Part shown: in pieces, positions 1 to 8,682 of the stretch | Numbering within the stretch: position 1 is the first letter of the stretch | Layout: every line of letters begins with the position of its first letter | Assembly: GCA_937925335.1 (NCBI GenBank) | Contig: CALEWY010000021.1 | Span: 1 to 40,338, forward strand | Length of the DNA: 40,338 nucleotides | Reading direction: 5' to 3' | DNA from: an uncultured Acidimicrobiales bacterium | Lineage (GTDB): Bacteria; Actinomycetota; Acidimicrobiia; Acidimicrobiales; SZUA-35 | The notes under the pieces: model-generated | Database searches by the model: none | What the model saw: only the letters and a program-made list of their open reading frames with translations | Told to the model about the DNA's origin: nothing | Made by a program: the position numbers and the translations under genes

Positions 1-154
1 CCAGCCGTCGTTTCCATCACTGTGAAGTCGGTCCGTGAGCGACGAGTAGCGCATCGTTGGACGCTACGGGATCGGGGCTTGGTCCGCTCCGAATATGCAC
101 GGCAATCCCAACACTCGTCGACGGTCAATCTTTGGCTGGACTGAGGGCGAACTA

Positions 155-1072
155 GTGTCGCCAACCATGACAGCGAATCGCATGCCAGCCCTTTCCCTCG
201 CCGCAGTGCCCGGACGACGAGCCGACACCGTCGCACTCGCGGCAGAGATCGAAGAGCGCGGGTTTTCTGGCATTTACTGCCCGAGTTTTGGCGATGCGAT
301 GGGACTGTGCCTGTCGATCGCACACGCCACGAAGACCATCGAGTTCGGCACGTCGATCCAACCGATCTACCTACAGCATCCGGTCGACCTGGCCACGTCT
401 GCCGCCTACCTGCATGAGATTGCCGAGGGTCGCTTCCGACTTGGCGTTGGCGTGACGCACGGCCCCGTGATCGAGCGCCTCGGCGTGACCACCGGCAAGC
501 CTCTCTCCGACATGCGGGAGTACGTCACGGTGATGCGGAAGGTGAGCGACAACATGGGCGGCCTGCCACCCGTCGTGCTTGCGACCCTGCGGGACAAGAT
601 GGTCGGACTTTCAACCGAGATCGGTGACGGCGCGGTGTGGGCAAACGCCTCCCGCAGCCGTATGGCACATTCGCTCAGCCTGGTCCCGGCCGACAAAAAG
701 CTCTGGATCGGCAACATGATCCCCACCGTGATCGACGACGACATCGACGCTGCCCGAGCTCGCAATCGCAAGACATTGCAGGGGTACGTCTCGCTCCCCA
801 ACTATCGCAACTACTGGTTCGATGCTGGCTACGAGGAAGAGATGACCGCAGCCGCAGCTGCCATCGAGGCGAAAGACAACGACGCGCTTCACGCCGCGAT
901 GACCGACGAGTGGCTGGACGACTGCACGTTGTCCGGCTCGGTCGGCCACATCCGCGAGAGTGTCGAGGCATGGTTCGATGCTGGCGTCGATGCGCCGATC
1001 CTCGTGCCGTCGTCGACCAGTGGCGGCCAGGTCAAAGCCTTCGCGGAAATGTTCGCCGCGTTCGAGGACTAG
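155..1072 (+). CDS. LLM-class F420-dependent oxidoreductase
   Basis: Luciferase-like monooxygenase (bacterial TIM barrel) of the kind that uses coenzyme F420H2 to reduce or oxidise small organic substrates in the cytoplasm; the substrate cannot be told. Visible family features are the N-terminal strand with the ERGFSGIYCPS segment, the IEFGTSIQPIYLQHP segment followed by an R-LGVGVTHGPVIE loop (the usual cofactor-binding region), and the C-terminal GSVGHIRESVEAWFDAGVDAPIL segment. The longest frame opens at 95, but the GTG at 155 has a GAGGG ribosome site about 7 nt upstream and gives a 305-residue protein of normal family length; ATG 167 is a second option. The gene stands alone, with 75 bp before the next gene. 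The family call is firm; F420 rather than FMN use is inferred from family membership and actinobacterial context. Confidence 0.85.
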   Translation: MSPTMTANRMPALSLAAVPGRRADTVALAAEIEERGFSGIYCPSFGDAMGLCLSIAHATKTIEFGTSIQPIYLQHPVDLATSAAYLHEIAEGRFRLGVGVTHGPVIERLGVTTGKPLSDMREYVTVMRKVSDNMGGLPPVVLATLRDKMVGLSTEIGDGAVWANASRSRMAHSLSLVPADKKLWIGNMIPTVIDDDIDAARARNRKTLQGYVSLPNYRNYWFDAGYEEEMTAAAAAIEAKDNDALHAAMTDEWLDDCTLSGSVGHIRESVEAWFDAGVDAPILVPSSTSGGQVKAFAEMFAAFED

Positions 1073-1147
1073 ATCCAGGCACCAGGATCGAACCCGGGAA
1101 TCAGGACTAAACCCAAGGAAAACTGACGCACCGTAAAGGTCGGGTTG

Positions 1148-2947
1148 ATGCGTGTCGATGGTCCTCCCATGGGCATCTCGCGGCACACAAGAAAAGCGGC
1201 ATCGTGTTTGGCGATCGCCATCGCGATCGTGGCAACCATTCTCGGCGCTGCTCCGGCCCCGGCGGCCGCCGCGAGCGACGGGTATCCGATCCCTGTCGGG
1301 TTGACCGAAGCGACTGGCGTCGAGCACATCCGTGCCAACGATCGAGTGATCGTGACCGGCGACGACGCGGTTGAGATCCGAAACGCTGACGGCGATCTTC
1401 TTCAAACCATCAGCAACGTCCGCGGGGCCAGGCTCCCCACGGAAAACAAGCTGGCCACGAGCGCTCAAGGCCATCTCGCAATCGTGTACGCAGCCACAAC
1501 GAACGAACTCGTTGTGATCAATACGTCAGCCGGCTCGATCGAACAACGAATCGCAGCTGGGGCGAATGGTGTCTCATCGATCGTGCTCATCGGGAACGAC
1601 ATCTGGTACGCCCATGGCCCAAACCAATGGGATGCCGGCATCGGTGAAGCGTCGATCGCGACAGGTGTTGGTACGCCATCGGTTTGGACGAACAGTGTCT
1701 ACGCCGGTTCGCAGATCGATGTCTCGCCGAGTGACACAAGCCAGACGTTCTTCACTCGAACCCAGCTCACCCCCTCGGGTATCCGCCGTGCGGATAGTGG
1801 CGCGACACAGGCCATTTCCGGCCCTCACGAGAACTTCGATCCAATGGCGATCATGGACGACGGATCAGCCATATGGGCGTTGCAGAACGACACCCTTGCC
1901 GAGCTCCGCCCGTCAGATCTCACTCTGACAGGCCGCGCCTTCGACACTCGGACCACAAGGGCCGACAAGGTCGTGCTCGCCGGCGACTCCAACGCCTCGG
2001 TTGCCGACTCGGACCAAATCGAGTCGTTCACTCTTGCCACCGGCACTCGGATCGGTTCGGCGACGTTCGACAGCAACATCATCGAGTTCGATGCAACGAC
2101 GACCACGCTCTTCACTCTGCTGTACCCGAGGCAGCTGGTCATCTCCGGGCTGAGCTACGAGCCACCAGCACCCGATGTCGATGCTGCGTGCCCGGCGGTG
2201 ACCGACTCGGTGACCCGCCTGTACTCCGCCTACTTCCTTCGTGCGCCAGAGCCAGATGGTTGGGCCTACTGGGTCAACAACTACGCAGGTGGCCAACACA
2301 ACATGGACTCGATGTCGAGCTTCTTTGCTGAATCGCCCGAGTTTCAGAGCCTCTACGGATCGGTGTCGAACGACGAGTTCGTCGACCTCGTGTATTCAAA
2401 CGTCCTCGGCCGAGCTCCGGAAGCAGAAGGTCGGCAGTTCTGGAGTGGCCAGCTCGCAAGCGGAGCGATCACCCGTGGTCAGCTCATGATCAACTTCAGC
2501 GAGAGCGAAGAGTACGTCGGACTGACCGACACGGCGATCCCGCTCGCTGGCTACTTCAACTGGTATCCAGCTGGCACCACCTTCCATTGCGGAACGGGCG
2601 GCTACCTGTTTGAGCTCGGCAGAACCGGAGACAAGTACCTCGACGTTCACATTGTCAACACCACGCGGAACACTCAGCAATACACGATTCGATCTCGCTT
2701 TTACGGCGAGTGGTACGACGACGTTTCCACAACCCTCACCCCCGGCGCAGCCGAGTTCTTCCTCGGCGTGACGGTGAACATGGAGGCTGTGATGATCCAG
2801 TCATCAGCGGAGGTTGGATGGGTCTTCCTCCAATCCCCAACACCGCTCGCCACTCAGCGCGCTGGCTGGCCGTTCCTCGCTCTCGAGGCCGGTGAAGCCC
2901 AGTCCTCGATTCAAGCCGGCGACCATCTCTCCCTCATCGGCTCGTAG
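1148..2947 (+). CDS. Exported protein with DUF4214 domain
   Basis: Predicted secreted protein of 599 residues. Residues 1-42 form a signal peptide (Arg/Lys-rich start, a long Ala/Ile hydrophobic core, Ala-rich cleavage region). Residues about 45-335 are strand-rich with repeated short units (for example RNADGDLLQTISNV and TNELVVINTSAGSIEQRI), consistent with a beta-propeller. Residues about 350-450 match DUF4214: YSAYFLRAPEPDGWAYW, then FFAESPEFQSLYG, then the second half VYSNVLGRAPEAEGRQFW. DUF4214 occurs in exported proteins, often S-layer or glycan-associated; its role is not established. The C-terminal 130 residues look like another beta domain. ATG 1148 follows an AAAGG site at 8 nt; an in-frame TTG lies just upstream at 1145. 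No cell-wall sorting signal is present. No function is assigned. Confidence 0.82.
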   Translation: MRVDGPPMGISRHTRKAASCLAIAIAIVATILGAAPAPAAAASDGYPIPVGLTEATGVEHIRANDRVIVTGDDAVEIRNADGDLLQTISNVRGARLPTENKLATSAQGHLAIVYAATTNELVVINTSAGSIEQRIAAGANGVSSIVLIGNDIWYAHGPNQWDAGIGEASIATGVGTPSVWTNSVYAGSQIDVSPSDTSQTFFTRTQLTPSGIRRADSGATQAISGPHENFDPMAIMDDGSAIWALQNDTLAELRPSDLTLTGRAFDTRTTRADKVVLAGDSNASVADSDQIESFTLATGTRIGSATFDSNIIEFDATTTTLFTLLYPRQLVISGLSYEPPAPDVDAACPAVTDSVTRLYSAYFLRAPEPDGWAYWVNNYAGGQHNMDSMSSFFAESPEFQSLYGSVSNDEFVDLVYSNVLGRAPEAEGRQFWSGQLASGAITRGQLMINFSESEEYVGLTDTAIPLAGYFNWYPAGTTFHCGTGGYLFELGRTGDKYLDVHIVNTTRNTQQYTIRSRFYGEWYDDVSTTLTPGAAEFFLGVTVNMEAVMIQSSAEVGWVFLQSPTPLATQRAGWPFLALEAGEAQSSIQAGDHLSLIGS

Positions 2948-2980
2948 CCCGAGCCTGGCTCTTGCCTCAGCGACTCGGTC

Positions 2981-3258
2981 CTCTGAGACAACAGAGGGTT
3001 TGGAACCCACTGCGATCTCTGAGACCGCATCAACCAACATGCACGGTGTCGCTTTGGGTAGCAGGTCGGCTTTGGCCGCTCCTGAAGCGGAATTCGTTCG
3101 AGCACGCCTTGTCGGAACCCACTGCGACCTCTGAGACTACAGAGGGTTCAGGACCGGCTGCGGTCTCAGAGACGACAGCGGGTTCGAGGGTGACTGCGGT
3201 CTCTGAGATCGCAGTGGGTTCTCTGAGATCGCAGTGGGTTCTGAGATCGCAGCGGGTT
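2981..3258. repeat. Degenerate 20-bp repeat array with hairpin potential
   Basis: The 331-bp gap between two convergent genes carries a repeated 20-mer, CTCTGAGATCGCAGTGGGTT. Exact tandem copies lie at 3201-3220 and 3221-3240; variants at 2981-3000, 3129-3148, 3165-3184 and a shortened one at 3241-3258. Two copies are preceded by the near reverse complement AACCCACTGCGA(T/C)CTC (from 3004 and 3116), so the units can fold as imperfect hairpins of about 33 nt. The spacer at 3031-3110 is unrelated. The array may act as a bidirectional terminator or a REP-like element; neither is shown. No mobile gene flanks it. Confidence 0.8.
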
Positions 3259-3278
3259 CGAGAACAGCGTCGGGTGGG

Positions 3279-4427
3279 TTAGAGGCCGAGTTGGCGGGAG
3301 GCGAGGTCTCGCATGATTTCTTCGGAGCCGCCACCGATGGCTTGGACTCGAACCTCTCGGTAGAGACGTTCGACGGTGTCGCCGCGGAGATAGCTGGCAC
3401 CGCCGAGGATCTGCGCCGCTTCACGAGCGCAGAACTCGAAGGTCATCGTGGCGTCGACCTTGGCCTCGGTGATCTCGACAACGGGATCGTCGCCCTGATT
3501 GAGTCGCCACGCCAACAACTCAAGCCAGGCCTGGCACGCGTTGATGCGACGGTCCATCTCGACGAGCTTGTGGCGGATCACCTGATGCTGGGTGAGCCGC
3601 TTGCCAAACGTCTCACGCTCACGAGCCCAGGCCAGCGCTTCGTCGTAGCAAACCCGAGCGAAGGCGATCGACTGAGCAGCCAGGTCGATTCGCTCCGGGT
3701 TGAAGTTGTTCACGATCATCGAGAACCCGGCACCCTCTTCGCCGAGCAGGTTCTCGACGGGCACGCGCACGTCGTCGAAGTAGAGCGTTGCGGTGTCCGA
3801 TGCCAACCAGCCCATCTTGTCGAGCTTGGTCCGGCTGAGACCCTCAGAGTCGCCGTCGATCACCATCATCGAAAGTCCGGCCGGGCCCTCGGCGCCGGTT
3901 CGGACTGCGACGGTGAAGAAGTCAGCCCGCATGCCGGAAGTGATGAACGTCTTTGATCCGTTGACGACGTAGTGATCGCCATCGAGCTTGGCGGTGGTCC
4001 GGATGCGAGCGACATCTGACCCACCAGACGGTTCGGTGATTGCGAGCGCACCGATCGCTTCACCACTCATACACGGCGTGAGAACGCGAGCCTTCGTGAC
4101 GTCATTGCCAAACTTTTGAACTGGCGGCAGTCCGATGTAGTTCGACAGCAGCGATGCGACAACGCCACCTGAGCCCGCCTTCGACAACTCCTGGAACATC
4201 ACGAGGCGCAGGAGCGCATCGCGGGATCCGTGCCCGCCGTACTCAGCATCGAAGCCATCACCGAAGAGGTCGATCGCTCCTGCCTTGTTGTAGAGATCGC
4301 GCGGCACCTCGCCGGCGAGATCCCACTCGTGCACGTTTGGTGCGATCTCTTTTTCGGCGAACTGGCGAACCACTTCGCCGTAAGCACGGTGGTCGTCGGT
4401 GTAGAACGGGCTCGATACCTGGGTCAC
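3279..4427 (-). CDS. Acyl-CoA dehydrogenase family protein
   Basis: FAD enzyme that forms the alpha-beta double bond of an acyl-CoA, passing electrons to ETF. The 382-residue protein has the full ACAD architecture: N-terminal helical domain, the FAD/substrate strand motif AITEPSGGSDVARIRTTA, the YVVNGSKTFITSG segment, and the helical C-terminus ending GGGSEEIMRDLASRQL. The medium-chain catalytic Glu position in that last motif is Gly, as in the isovaleryl/long-chain type; the Glu in NPERID (about residue 245) is then the likely catalytic base. This is an inference from family alignment. The start is GTG 4427, with no strong ribosome site. It lies 30 nt downstream of the eIF2B-like gene on the same strand, probably cotranscribed. 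Acyl-chain specificity is not readable. Confidence 0.92.
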   Translation of the reverse strand: MTQVSSPFYTDDHRAYGEVVRQFAEKEIAPNVHEWDLAGEVPRDLYNKAGAIDLFGDGFDAEYGGHGSRDALLRLVMFQELSKAGSGGVVASLLSNYIGLPPVQKFGNDVTKARVLTPCMSGEAIGALAITEPSGGSDVARIRTTAKLDGDHYVVNGSKTFITSGMRADFFTVAVRTGAEGPAGLSMMVIDGDSEGLSRTKLDKMGWLASDTATLYFDDVRVPVENLLGEEGAGFSMIVNNFNPERIDLAAQSIAFARVCYDEALAWARERETFGKRLTQHQVIRHKLVEMDRRINACQAWLELLAWRLNQGDDPVVEITEAKVDATMTFEFCAREAAQILGGASYLRGDTVERLYREVRVQAIGGGSEEIMRDLASRQLGL

Positions 4428-4457
4428 AAGGCTCGACAGTAGTCCCGAGCCATCTGC

Positions 4458-5258
4458 CTACGTCAGCCGAGTCAGAAGCTCGGGTGCCAACGGCGCACTT
4501 GACGAGCCCAATTCACCCGGAAGAACGATGCCGGCAGGCGTTGCAACACGATCGACGAGCCCGAGTCCAACGACCTCATAGGGGCTGAGGAACGCCGGTA
4601 GATCTGGATCGGTCACACGATCGATGATCTCGATGAAGTACGCCTCGGGCAGATGCCGGCCAACACCGGCGATGAGCCAAACCGGCGTCGCCGCGATCTT
4701 GGCCATCGCAACCGCCGGAAGATTGCCAACGTCGACCAGTGCACCCGCATCACCCATGGCGCCCGCCTCGACGAGAACGAGGTCGGCCATTTCGACGGCG
4801 CCGGCGAGGTGTGACGGGTCGACCGCCTCGGCATCGACGTCGGCTCGATCCAATCGACGGACCGCCGAATGACCTTGCCCCTCGACATCGAGCACCAAAA
4901 CTTCAATATCTCCCCGACGTGAAAGTGCACTGATTCCAATCGCCGGCCACCCAACGATCAGCACCGTTCCTTCGTCAGGAAGAGCGTGAGCGAGCTCACG
5001 AGCCGTGCGATCGTCACTGATTTCATCGATCACTTCGCGAGCAGTTCGACGAGGATCGGTTGACATCGACAACCGCCCGCTCATCCACCAAAGCGGGCCA
5101 ACACTGGGCTGGCGGGTCAAGAGCCGTCGACAACCGGTGACGAGACCGGCCGGATCATGAGCGAAAACTCCGAGCGCGGAAGCGGCCTCTTGGACCAGAA
5201 GACCTGCGTCCGCGCCGGATGCTCGGGCCACGTATCGGAGCTGCTCAATCGGATGCAC
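4458..5258 (-). CDS. eIF2B/MtnA-like uncharacterised protein
   Basis: A 266-residue soluble protein. The C-terminal two thirds resemble the Rossmann-like domain of the eIF-2B alpha / methylthioribose-1-phosphate isomerase superfamily: a strand GTVLIVGWPAIG, then EVLVLDVEGQG, then a region MADLVLVEAGAMGDAGALVDVGN, which parallels the ADLVLVGADAV-type loop of that family, followed by TPVWLIAGVGRHLP. The helical N-terminus with GPLWWMSGRL is typical of actinobacterial members that remain uncharacterised. I cannot identify the catalytic Cys/Asp pair of true MtnA, so an isomerase call is not justified. A GTG start at 5258 lies 6 nt after a TAGGTT box (leaderless). The acyl-CoA dehydrogenase gene follows 30 nt downstream. 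Confidence 0.55.
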   Translation of the reverse strand: MHPIEQLRYVARASGADAGLLVQEAASALGVFAHDPAGLVTGCRRLLTRQPSVGPLWWMSGRLSMSTDPRRTAREVIDEISDDRTARELAHALPDEGTVLIVGWPAIGISALSRRGDIEVLVLDVEGQGHSAVRRLDRADVDAEAVDPSHLAGAVEMADLVLVEAGAMGDAGALVDVGNLPAVAMAKIAATPVWLIAGVGRHLPEAYFIEIIDRVTDPDLPAFLSPYEVVGLGLVDRVATPAGIVLPGELGSSSAPLAPELLTRLT

Positions 5259-5264
5259 AACGTG

Positions 5265-5270
5265 AACCTA
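5265..5270 (-). promoter_or_regulatory. Leaderless -10 box TAGGTT
   Basis: On the minus strand TAGGTT ends 6 nt before the GTG at 5258, the spacing expected if transcription starts at the start codon. The same hexamer and spacing occur before the methyltransferase gene at 24909. No convincing -35 element is seen. Confidence 0.5.
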
Positions 5271-5341
5271 CCGCGACGATCTCAGGAGAAGTCTGCTCAG
5301 AGGTTCGGTAACGGCGCCATGGTGCGCTAGCCTCGCCCGCC

Positions 5342-5824
5342 GTGGCTGTAGCTCCCAGCGACATGATTCTCGACTCCGTTCAGGGCCAGGGTTATCCGGT
5401 CCGCGACTGGCTTACCAGCTACCCGCTGGTCATGGTCGCGCTCGATCCCTACACCCACGAGAGTGCGTGGATCCTCGAGACCGCCGGGGCACTTCTGCGC
5501 CACTACATGCCTGCCGATGTGCGCTGCGCGTGGCTCGTCGCCGCCGACGACGATGGCTGCAAACAATTCCTCGGTCCATGGGCCGACGAGTTCTTGACCT
5601 TCGCTGACCCGGAACGCGAAGCGATCGCCGCTCTCGAACTGGAACGGCTGCCCGCATTCGTGGCCATTCGCCCCGATCTTGCGACCCAGACCACCAACGG
5701 TTGGGATCCAACGGCGTGGCGTGCGCTCGCCGCTGATCTGTCGACGATGCTCCATTGGAGCCGACCGCTCATCCCTCGACCGGGCGATCCCGTTCCCTAC
5801 GAAGGCACCCCCGCTGGCGGTTAA
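5342..5824 (+). CDS. Thioredoxin-fold-like hypothetical protein
   Basis: A 160-residue cytoplasmic protein with no signal peptide or membrane segment. Order and spacing of strands resemble a thioredoxin fold: YPLVMVALDPYTHESAWILETAG, then ADVRCAWLVAADDDG, then a loop and RLPAFVAIRPDLA, which resembles the cis-Pro strand of that fold. The CxxC active site is absent (the DPYTHES segment lies where it would be), so a redox role is doubtful. A TAGCCT hexamer lies 8 nt before the GTG at 5342, a possible near-leaderless start. It is 15 nt upstream of the malonyl-CoA decarboxylase gene and probably cotranscribed. The function is unknown; the fold call is tentative. Confidence 0.6.
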   Translation: MAVAPSDMILDSVQGQGYPVRDWLTSYPLVMVALDPYTHESAWILETAGALLRHYMPADVRCAWLVAADDDGCKQFLGPWADEFLTFADPEREAIAALELERLPAFVAIRPDLATQTTNGWDPTAWRALAADLSTMLHWSRPLIPRPGDPVPYEGTPAGG

Positions 5825-5839
5825 TCGCCCAGCCCAGTA

Positions 5840-7249
5840 ATGGTCTCGCAACGGATCGAGCGCATGATCGCTCAAGTCCGCCACTGGCGGTCGGGCGACG
5901 ACACCGAGCCGCTTCCTGTTGCACCAACGCTGCCGGACGGCGATCAGAAACGGCTCCGGAAACTCATCGACGAGTGCGTGAGCGATCGAGGCGGCGAAAT
6001 CGCTGCTCGACGTCGAGCCAAAGCCATCGGCGCCACATTTCTCACGCTCGACGAATCAGGCCGTGAGAACTTCTTCCGCCTGTTGGCAGAGGACTATGAC
6101 CACGACGATGACGAGGTCGACTCGGCGATCGACAACGTGGTCCGAGCTCGCTCGGCAGGTGATCGACGGTCGGCCGAGCAGACGCTCGCCCGGGCACTGC
6201 AGCCCAAACGTGCTCATCTGCTTCGACGTTTCGCCGGACTCGATGGCGGACTGCCGTTTCTCGTCGGCCTTCGCGAAGATTTCCTCACGCTCGACTACCG
6301 GAACGACGCAGCGCTCAGCGCGCTCGATGATGATCTCAAGGCTGTTCTCGCCGGCTGGTTCGACCTGGCCATGCTCAACCTCGAGCGCCTCACGTGGGAC
6401 ACCTCGGCCGCCCTGCTCGAAAAGCTGATCGACTACGAGGCGGTTCACGCCATCGAGTCATGGGACGACCTCCGAGGGCGCCTCGGACCAGGTCGCCGTT
6501 GTTATGCGTTCCTGCATCCAATGATGCCGAGCGAGCCGCTCATCTTTGTTGAGGTCGCTCTCACGAAGGGGATCGCTGACTCGATCACCGAAGTGCTCGA
6601 TCACAGCGCCGAACGGTCCGCTGGTGTCGACGCCGACACCGCCATCTTTTACTCGATCTCGAACTGCCAAGACGGCCTACGAGGCGTGTCGCTTGGCGAC
6701 TTCTTGATCAAGAAGGTCGCCGAGCAACTCATCGGCGATCTGCCGAACTTGAAGGCGTTCGCCACCCTCTCCCCCATCCCGGGTTTCCGTCGCTGGCTTC
6801 TGAAAGAACTTGCGGACGAGTCAGGCGCCTTGGAAGCCGGCGAGCTCGAGATTGTGACCGAAGCGCTGTCGACCGACGCCAGCAGCGCTCAGAGCGCCTT
6901 CCTGGCGCTTGTGGCGGCCGATGAGGTACCGCCGACATCTCAGCTCGAATCGCTTCGTCCCGTCCTCATGCGGCTCGCAACGCATTATCTCGTCGACGTC
7001 CGCCGAGGGAATCGAGCGATGGACCCCGTCGCCCACTTCCACCTCAGCAACGGTGCTCGCGTCGAGCAACTGAATTGGCGAGCAAATCCAGGGGCGGTCG
7101 GTTGGCAGCGTGGCCTCGGGATGATGGTCAACTACCGCTACGAACTCAAGAAGATCGAGTCGAACCACGACAACTACGCCGTCTACGGCAAGATCGACCG
7201 GTCCGACGCCATGCACAAGCTCCTTGTTCCCGTCTCGCCAAATGGCTGA
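5840..7249 (+). CDS. Malonyl-CoA decarboxylase
   Basis: Cytoplasmic enzyme that converts malonyl-CoA to acetyl-CoA and CO2, lowering malonyl-CoA or allowing growth on malonate. The 469-residue protein is full length. It has the helical N-terminal domain and the GNAT-like catalytic domain with PSEPLIFVEVALTKGIA, AIFYSISNCQDGLRGVSLGDF, FATLSPIPGFRRWL and DPVAHFHLSNGARVEQLNW. By motif match to the human enzyme, Ser311 in LSPIPGF and His401 in FHLSNGA are the catalytic pair. The C-terminus MVNYRYELKKIESNHDNY is also conserved. No matB/matC-type neighbour is present, so a malonate catabolic operon is not indicated here. ATG 5840 is chosen; ATG 5864 is possible. The 3' end overlaps the PPOX gene by 8 nt, implying translational coupling. 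Confidence 0.93.
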   Translation: MVSQRIERMIAQVRHWRSGDDTEPLPVAPTLPDGDQKRLRKLIDECVSDRGGEIAARRRAKAIGATFLTLDESGRENFFRLLAEDYDHDDDEVDSAIDNVVRARSAGDRRSAEQTLARALQPKRAHLLRRFAGLDGGLPFLVGLREDFLTLDYRNDAALSALDDDLKAVLAGWFDLAMLNLERLTWDTSAALLEKLIDYEAVHAIESWDDLRGRLGPGRRCYAFLHPMMPSEPLIFVEVALTKGIADSITEVLDHSAERSAGVDADTAIFYSISNCQDGLRGVSLGDFLIKKVAEQLIGDLPNLKAFATLSPIPGFRRWLLKELADESGALEAGELEIVTEALSTDASSAQSAFLALVAADEVPPTSQLESLRPVLMRLATHYLVDVRRGNRAMDPVAHFHLSNGARVEQLNWRANPGAVGWQRGLGMMVNYRYELKKIESNHDNYAVYGKIDRSDAMHKLLVPVSPNG

Positions 7250-7643
7250 CCGCATCGATCCAGCCGACGTTGGCGCCGACGTCCTCGAGTTCTTGACCGA
7301 GCGCCACCTCGCCACGCTCACAACGCACACCCCAGCGGGTGAACTCCAGGTCACCCCCGTTGGGTTCACCTACGAGCCCGAGCGCACGCTCGCTCGAGTC
7401 ATCACGTGGGCCAGCTCCTACAAGGCCCGACACGTGCGGGACTCGCCGGGTGGCCAGGTGGCGATCTGCCAGGTGGACGGCGGCCGCTGGCTCACGCTCT
7501 ACGGCACAGCTCACCTTCGCGATTCTGCTGATGCCATCGAGCAAGGCGTGACCCGCTACGCGGCGCGGTATCGCCAGCCGAAAGAGCGTGACGATCGAGT
7601 CGTGATCGAAGTCTCAGTCGATCGGATCATCGGCCGAGCCTAA
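7242..7643 (+). CDS. PPOX-class F420-dependent family protein
   Basis: Small split-barrel protein (133 residues) of the pyridoxamine-phosphate-oxidase-like superfamily, actinobacterial F420-binding group. Characteristic features are FLTERHLATLTTHTPAGELQVTPVGFTY at the N-terminus, ITWASSYKARHVRDSPGGQVAICQ in the middle, and the C-terminal VVIEVSVDRIIG strand. Members bind F420, FMN or heme and act as small reductases or oxidases; the substrate here is unknown. ATG 7242 overlaps the last 8 nt of the decarboxylase gene (ATGGCTGA), so the two are co-translated. Upstream in-frame starts would intrude further into the decarboxylase gene. The 3' end overlaps the convergent membrane-protein gene by 30 nt. 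Confidence 0.82.
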   Translation: MADRIDPADVGADVLEFLTERHLATLTTHTPAGELQVTPVGFTYEPERTLARVITWASSYKARHVRDSPGGQVAICQVDGGRWLTLYGTAHLRDSADAIEQGVTRYAARYRQPKERDDRVVIEVSVDRIIGRA

Positions 7644-8333
7644 GCCGGCCGCGTCATCCGCCATGCCCGGCTCATCGGAGCCGAACCGAGAACGAATCGC
7701 ACCGATCAACCCGATGGTTGCGAACAGGCCGATCCACACCAGTGGATTCGATGCGAGCCGGATGACGGTGTTGGCACCTGCCTCGGTTGCCGGGAACTGT
7801 CTGGCGACGTAGGTCGTGCCGGCGATGAATGCCGAGAGCAGGCCAGTCGTGACGCCGGCGAGAAGTGCGCTCTGTGCAATCACCATTCGGTGGTTGCGAA
7901 AGCCGGTCTTACCGGTTGCGACCATTTGGACGAGGGCGACGGCGGAGGCACCAACGAAGAACGCCAGCGCCCAGCGCGTCGAGACCTTCAGTTGCCACCA
8001 ATCGGCCGGTGGCTCGCCCTTCCGGAGACGCTGGACACCGGTCCAGCCCGCTTGAGCCGTTCGCTCAAACATCGCGAACCCAACCAGTGCGACCGCACCG
8101 CTGATGGCTTGGATGAGACCGACCAGGGCCAGCCCCGTCAGGCCAACGAGAGGTATTCCGCCGACCCCGGGCTGTGAGTCGACGACGCGAGCGATCGAGG
8201 TGACGACCACGGTCTCATTGCCCGGCCCCCATTCGAAGATGAGCAACGCGACGAGAATGGCGAGGGCGACGTATTGCGTCCCCGAGGCTGATCGGAAGTC
8301 CGCTTTGATCGCCCGCCAGAACAGCGTGACCAT
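7614..8333 (-). CDS. Multi-pass membrane protein, uncharacterised
   Basis: Integral membrane protein of 239 residues from ATG 8333, with about five to six hydrophobic segments: YVALAILVALLIF, IPLVGLTGLALVGLIQA with SGAVALVGFAMF, WALAFFVGASAVALVQM, SALLAGVTTGLLSAFIA and NPLVWIGLFATIGLIGA. It ends in an acidic tail. No catalytic or transport signature is recognised. The frame stays open to GTG 8531, which would add 66 residues; I prefer ATG 8333 because it has GAGGG at 7 nt and because third-position GC falls clearly upstream of it. The longer form is not excluded. The last 30 nt overlap the convergent PPOX gene. Confidence 0.6.
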   Translation of the reverse strand: MVTLFWRAIKADFRSASGTQYVALAILVALLIFEWGPGNETVVVTSIARVVDSQPGVGGIPLVGLTGLALVGLIQAISGAVALVGFAMFERTAQAGWTGVQRLRKGEPPADWWQLKVSTRWALAFFVGASAVALVQMVATGKTGFRNHRMVIAQSALLAGVTTGLLSAFIAGTTYVARQFPATEAGANTVIRLASNPLVWIGLFATIGLIGAIRSRFGSDEPGMADDAAGLGSADDPID

Positions 8334-8682
8334 CCCGACGCCCTCGGCGGACGCGTGCAGGGCGGTTCCTGGTTCAAGGTGCACGCCACCTGCACCGTTC
8401 GGTGAGCCGACGAACGAAATAGCGATGTCTGGATCGAGCGCACCCGCGGCCGCTCCACGATCCCTCGACGAGTGGTTGGCCTGACCTTCAACGCTGGCGT
8501 TTTGTTGCGGGAGCTCGGTCAAATGACGCACGAGAACTGCAAAGGTACCGTCCGACCCATCGTGTGACCATTGCCACTGGGCGAATCTTCCTGCGTCAAC
8601 CCTTCAGTTTCGCTCCTGATCTACCGTTGCTTAACGAGTTGCTCAACGACGCGTAACTCGCGGTGTTCAACGGAGAACCCAC
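8334..8682. other. Divergent intergenic region or 5' extension
   Basis: If the membrane protein starts at 8333, this 349-bp stretch has no gene. The minus-strand frame stays open to a GTG at 8531 with a TACCTT hexamer at 8542-8547 upstream, so part of it could be the coding 5' end or a long leader. The right part, 8532-8682, is the divergent control region for the small plus-strand gene and holds the repeat at 8626-8649. Confidence 0.4.
8626..8649. promoter_or_regulatory. Tandem 12-bp direct repeat, operator candidate
   Basis: GTTGCTTAACGA (8626-8637) is followed directly by GTTGCTCAACGA (8638-8649), 34 bp upstream of the small gene at 8683. A weaker third relative, GTGTTCAACGGA, starts at 8663 and runs into the ribosome site. 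Spaced direct repeats in a divergent gap suggest a regulator-binding site; no regulator gene is adjacent. Confidence 0.35.

Noticed and set aside
611-1474. 287-residue minus-strand open frame
   Set aside because: It is antisense to the oxidoreductase and DUF4214 genes and has no family features.
3201-3258. CRISPR array
   Set aside because: The repeats abut or have irregular spacing, there are no unique spacers of constant length, and no cas genes lie nearby.
3234-3956. 240-residue plus-strand open frame
   Set aside because: It is antisense to the well-supported acyl-CoA dehydrogenase gene.
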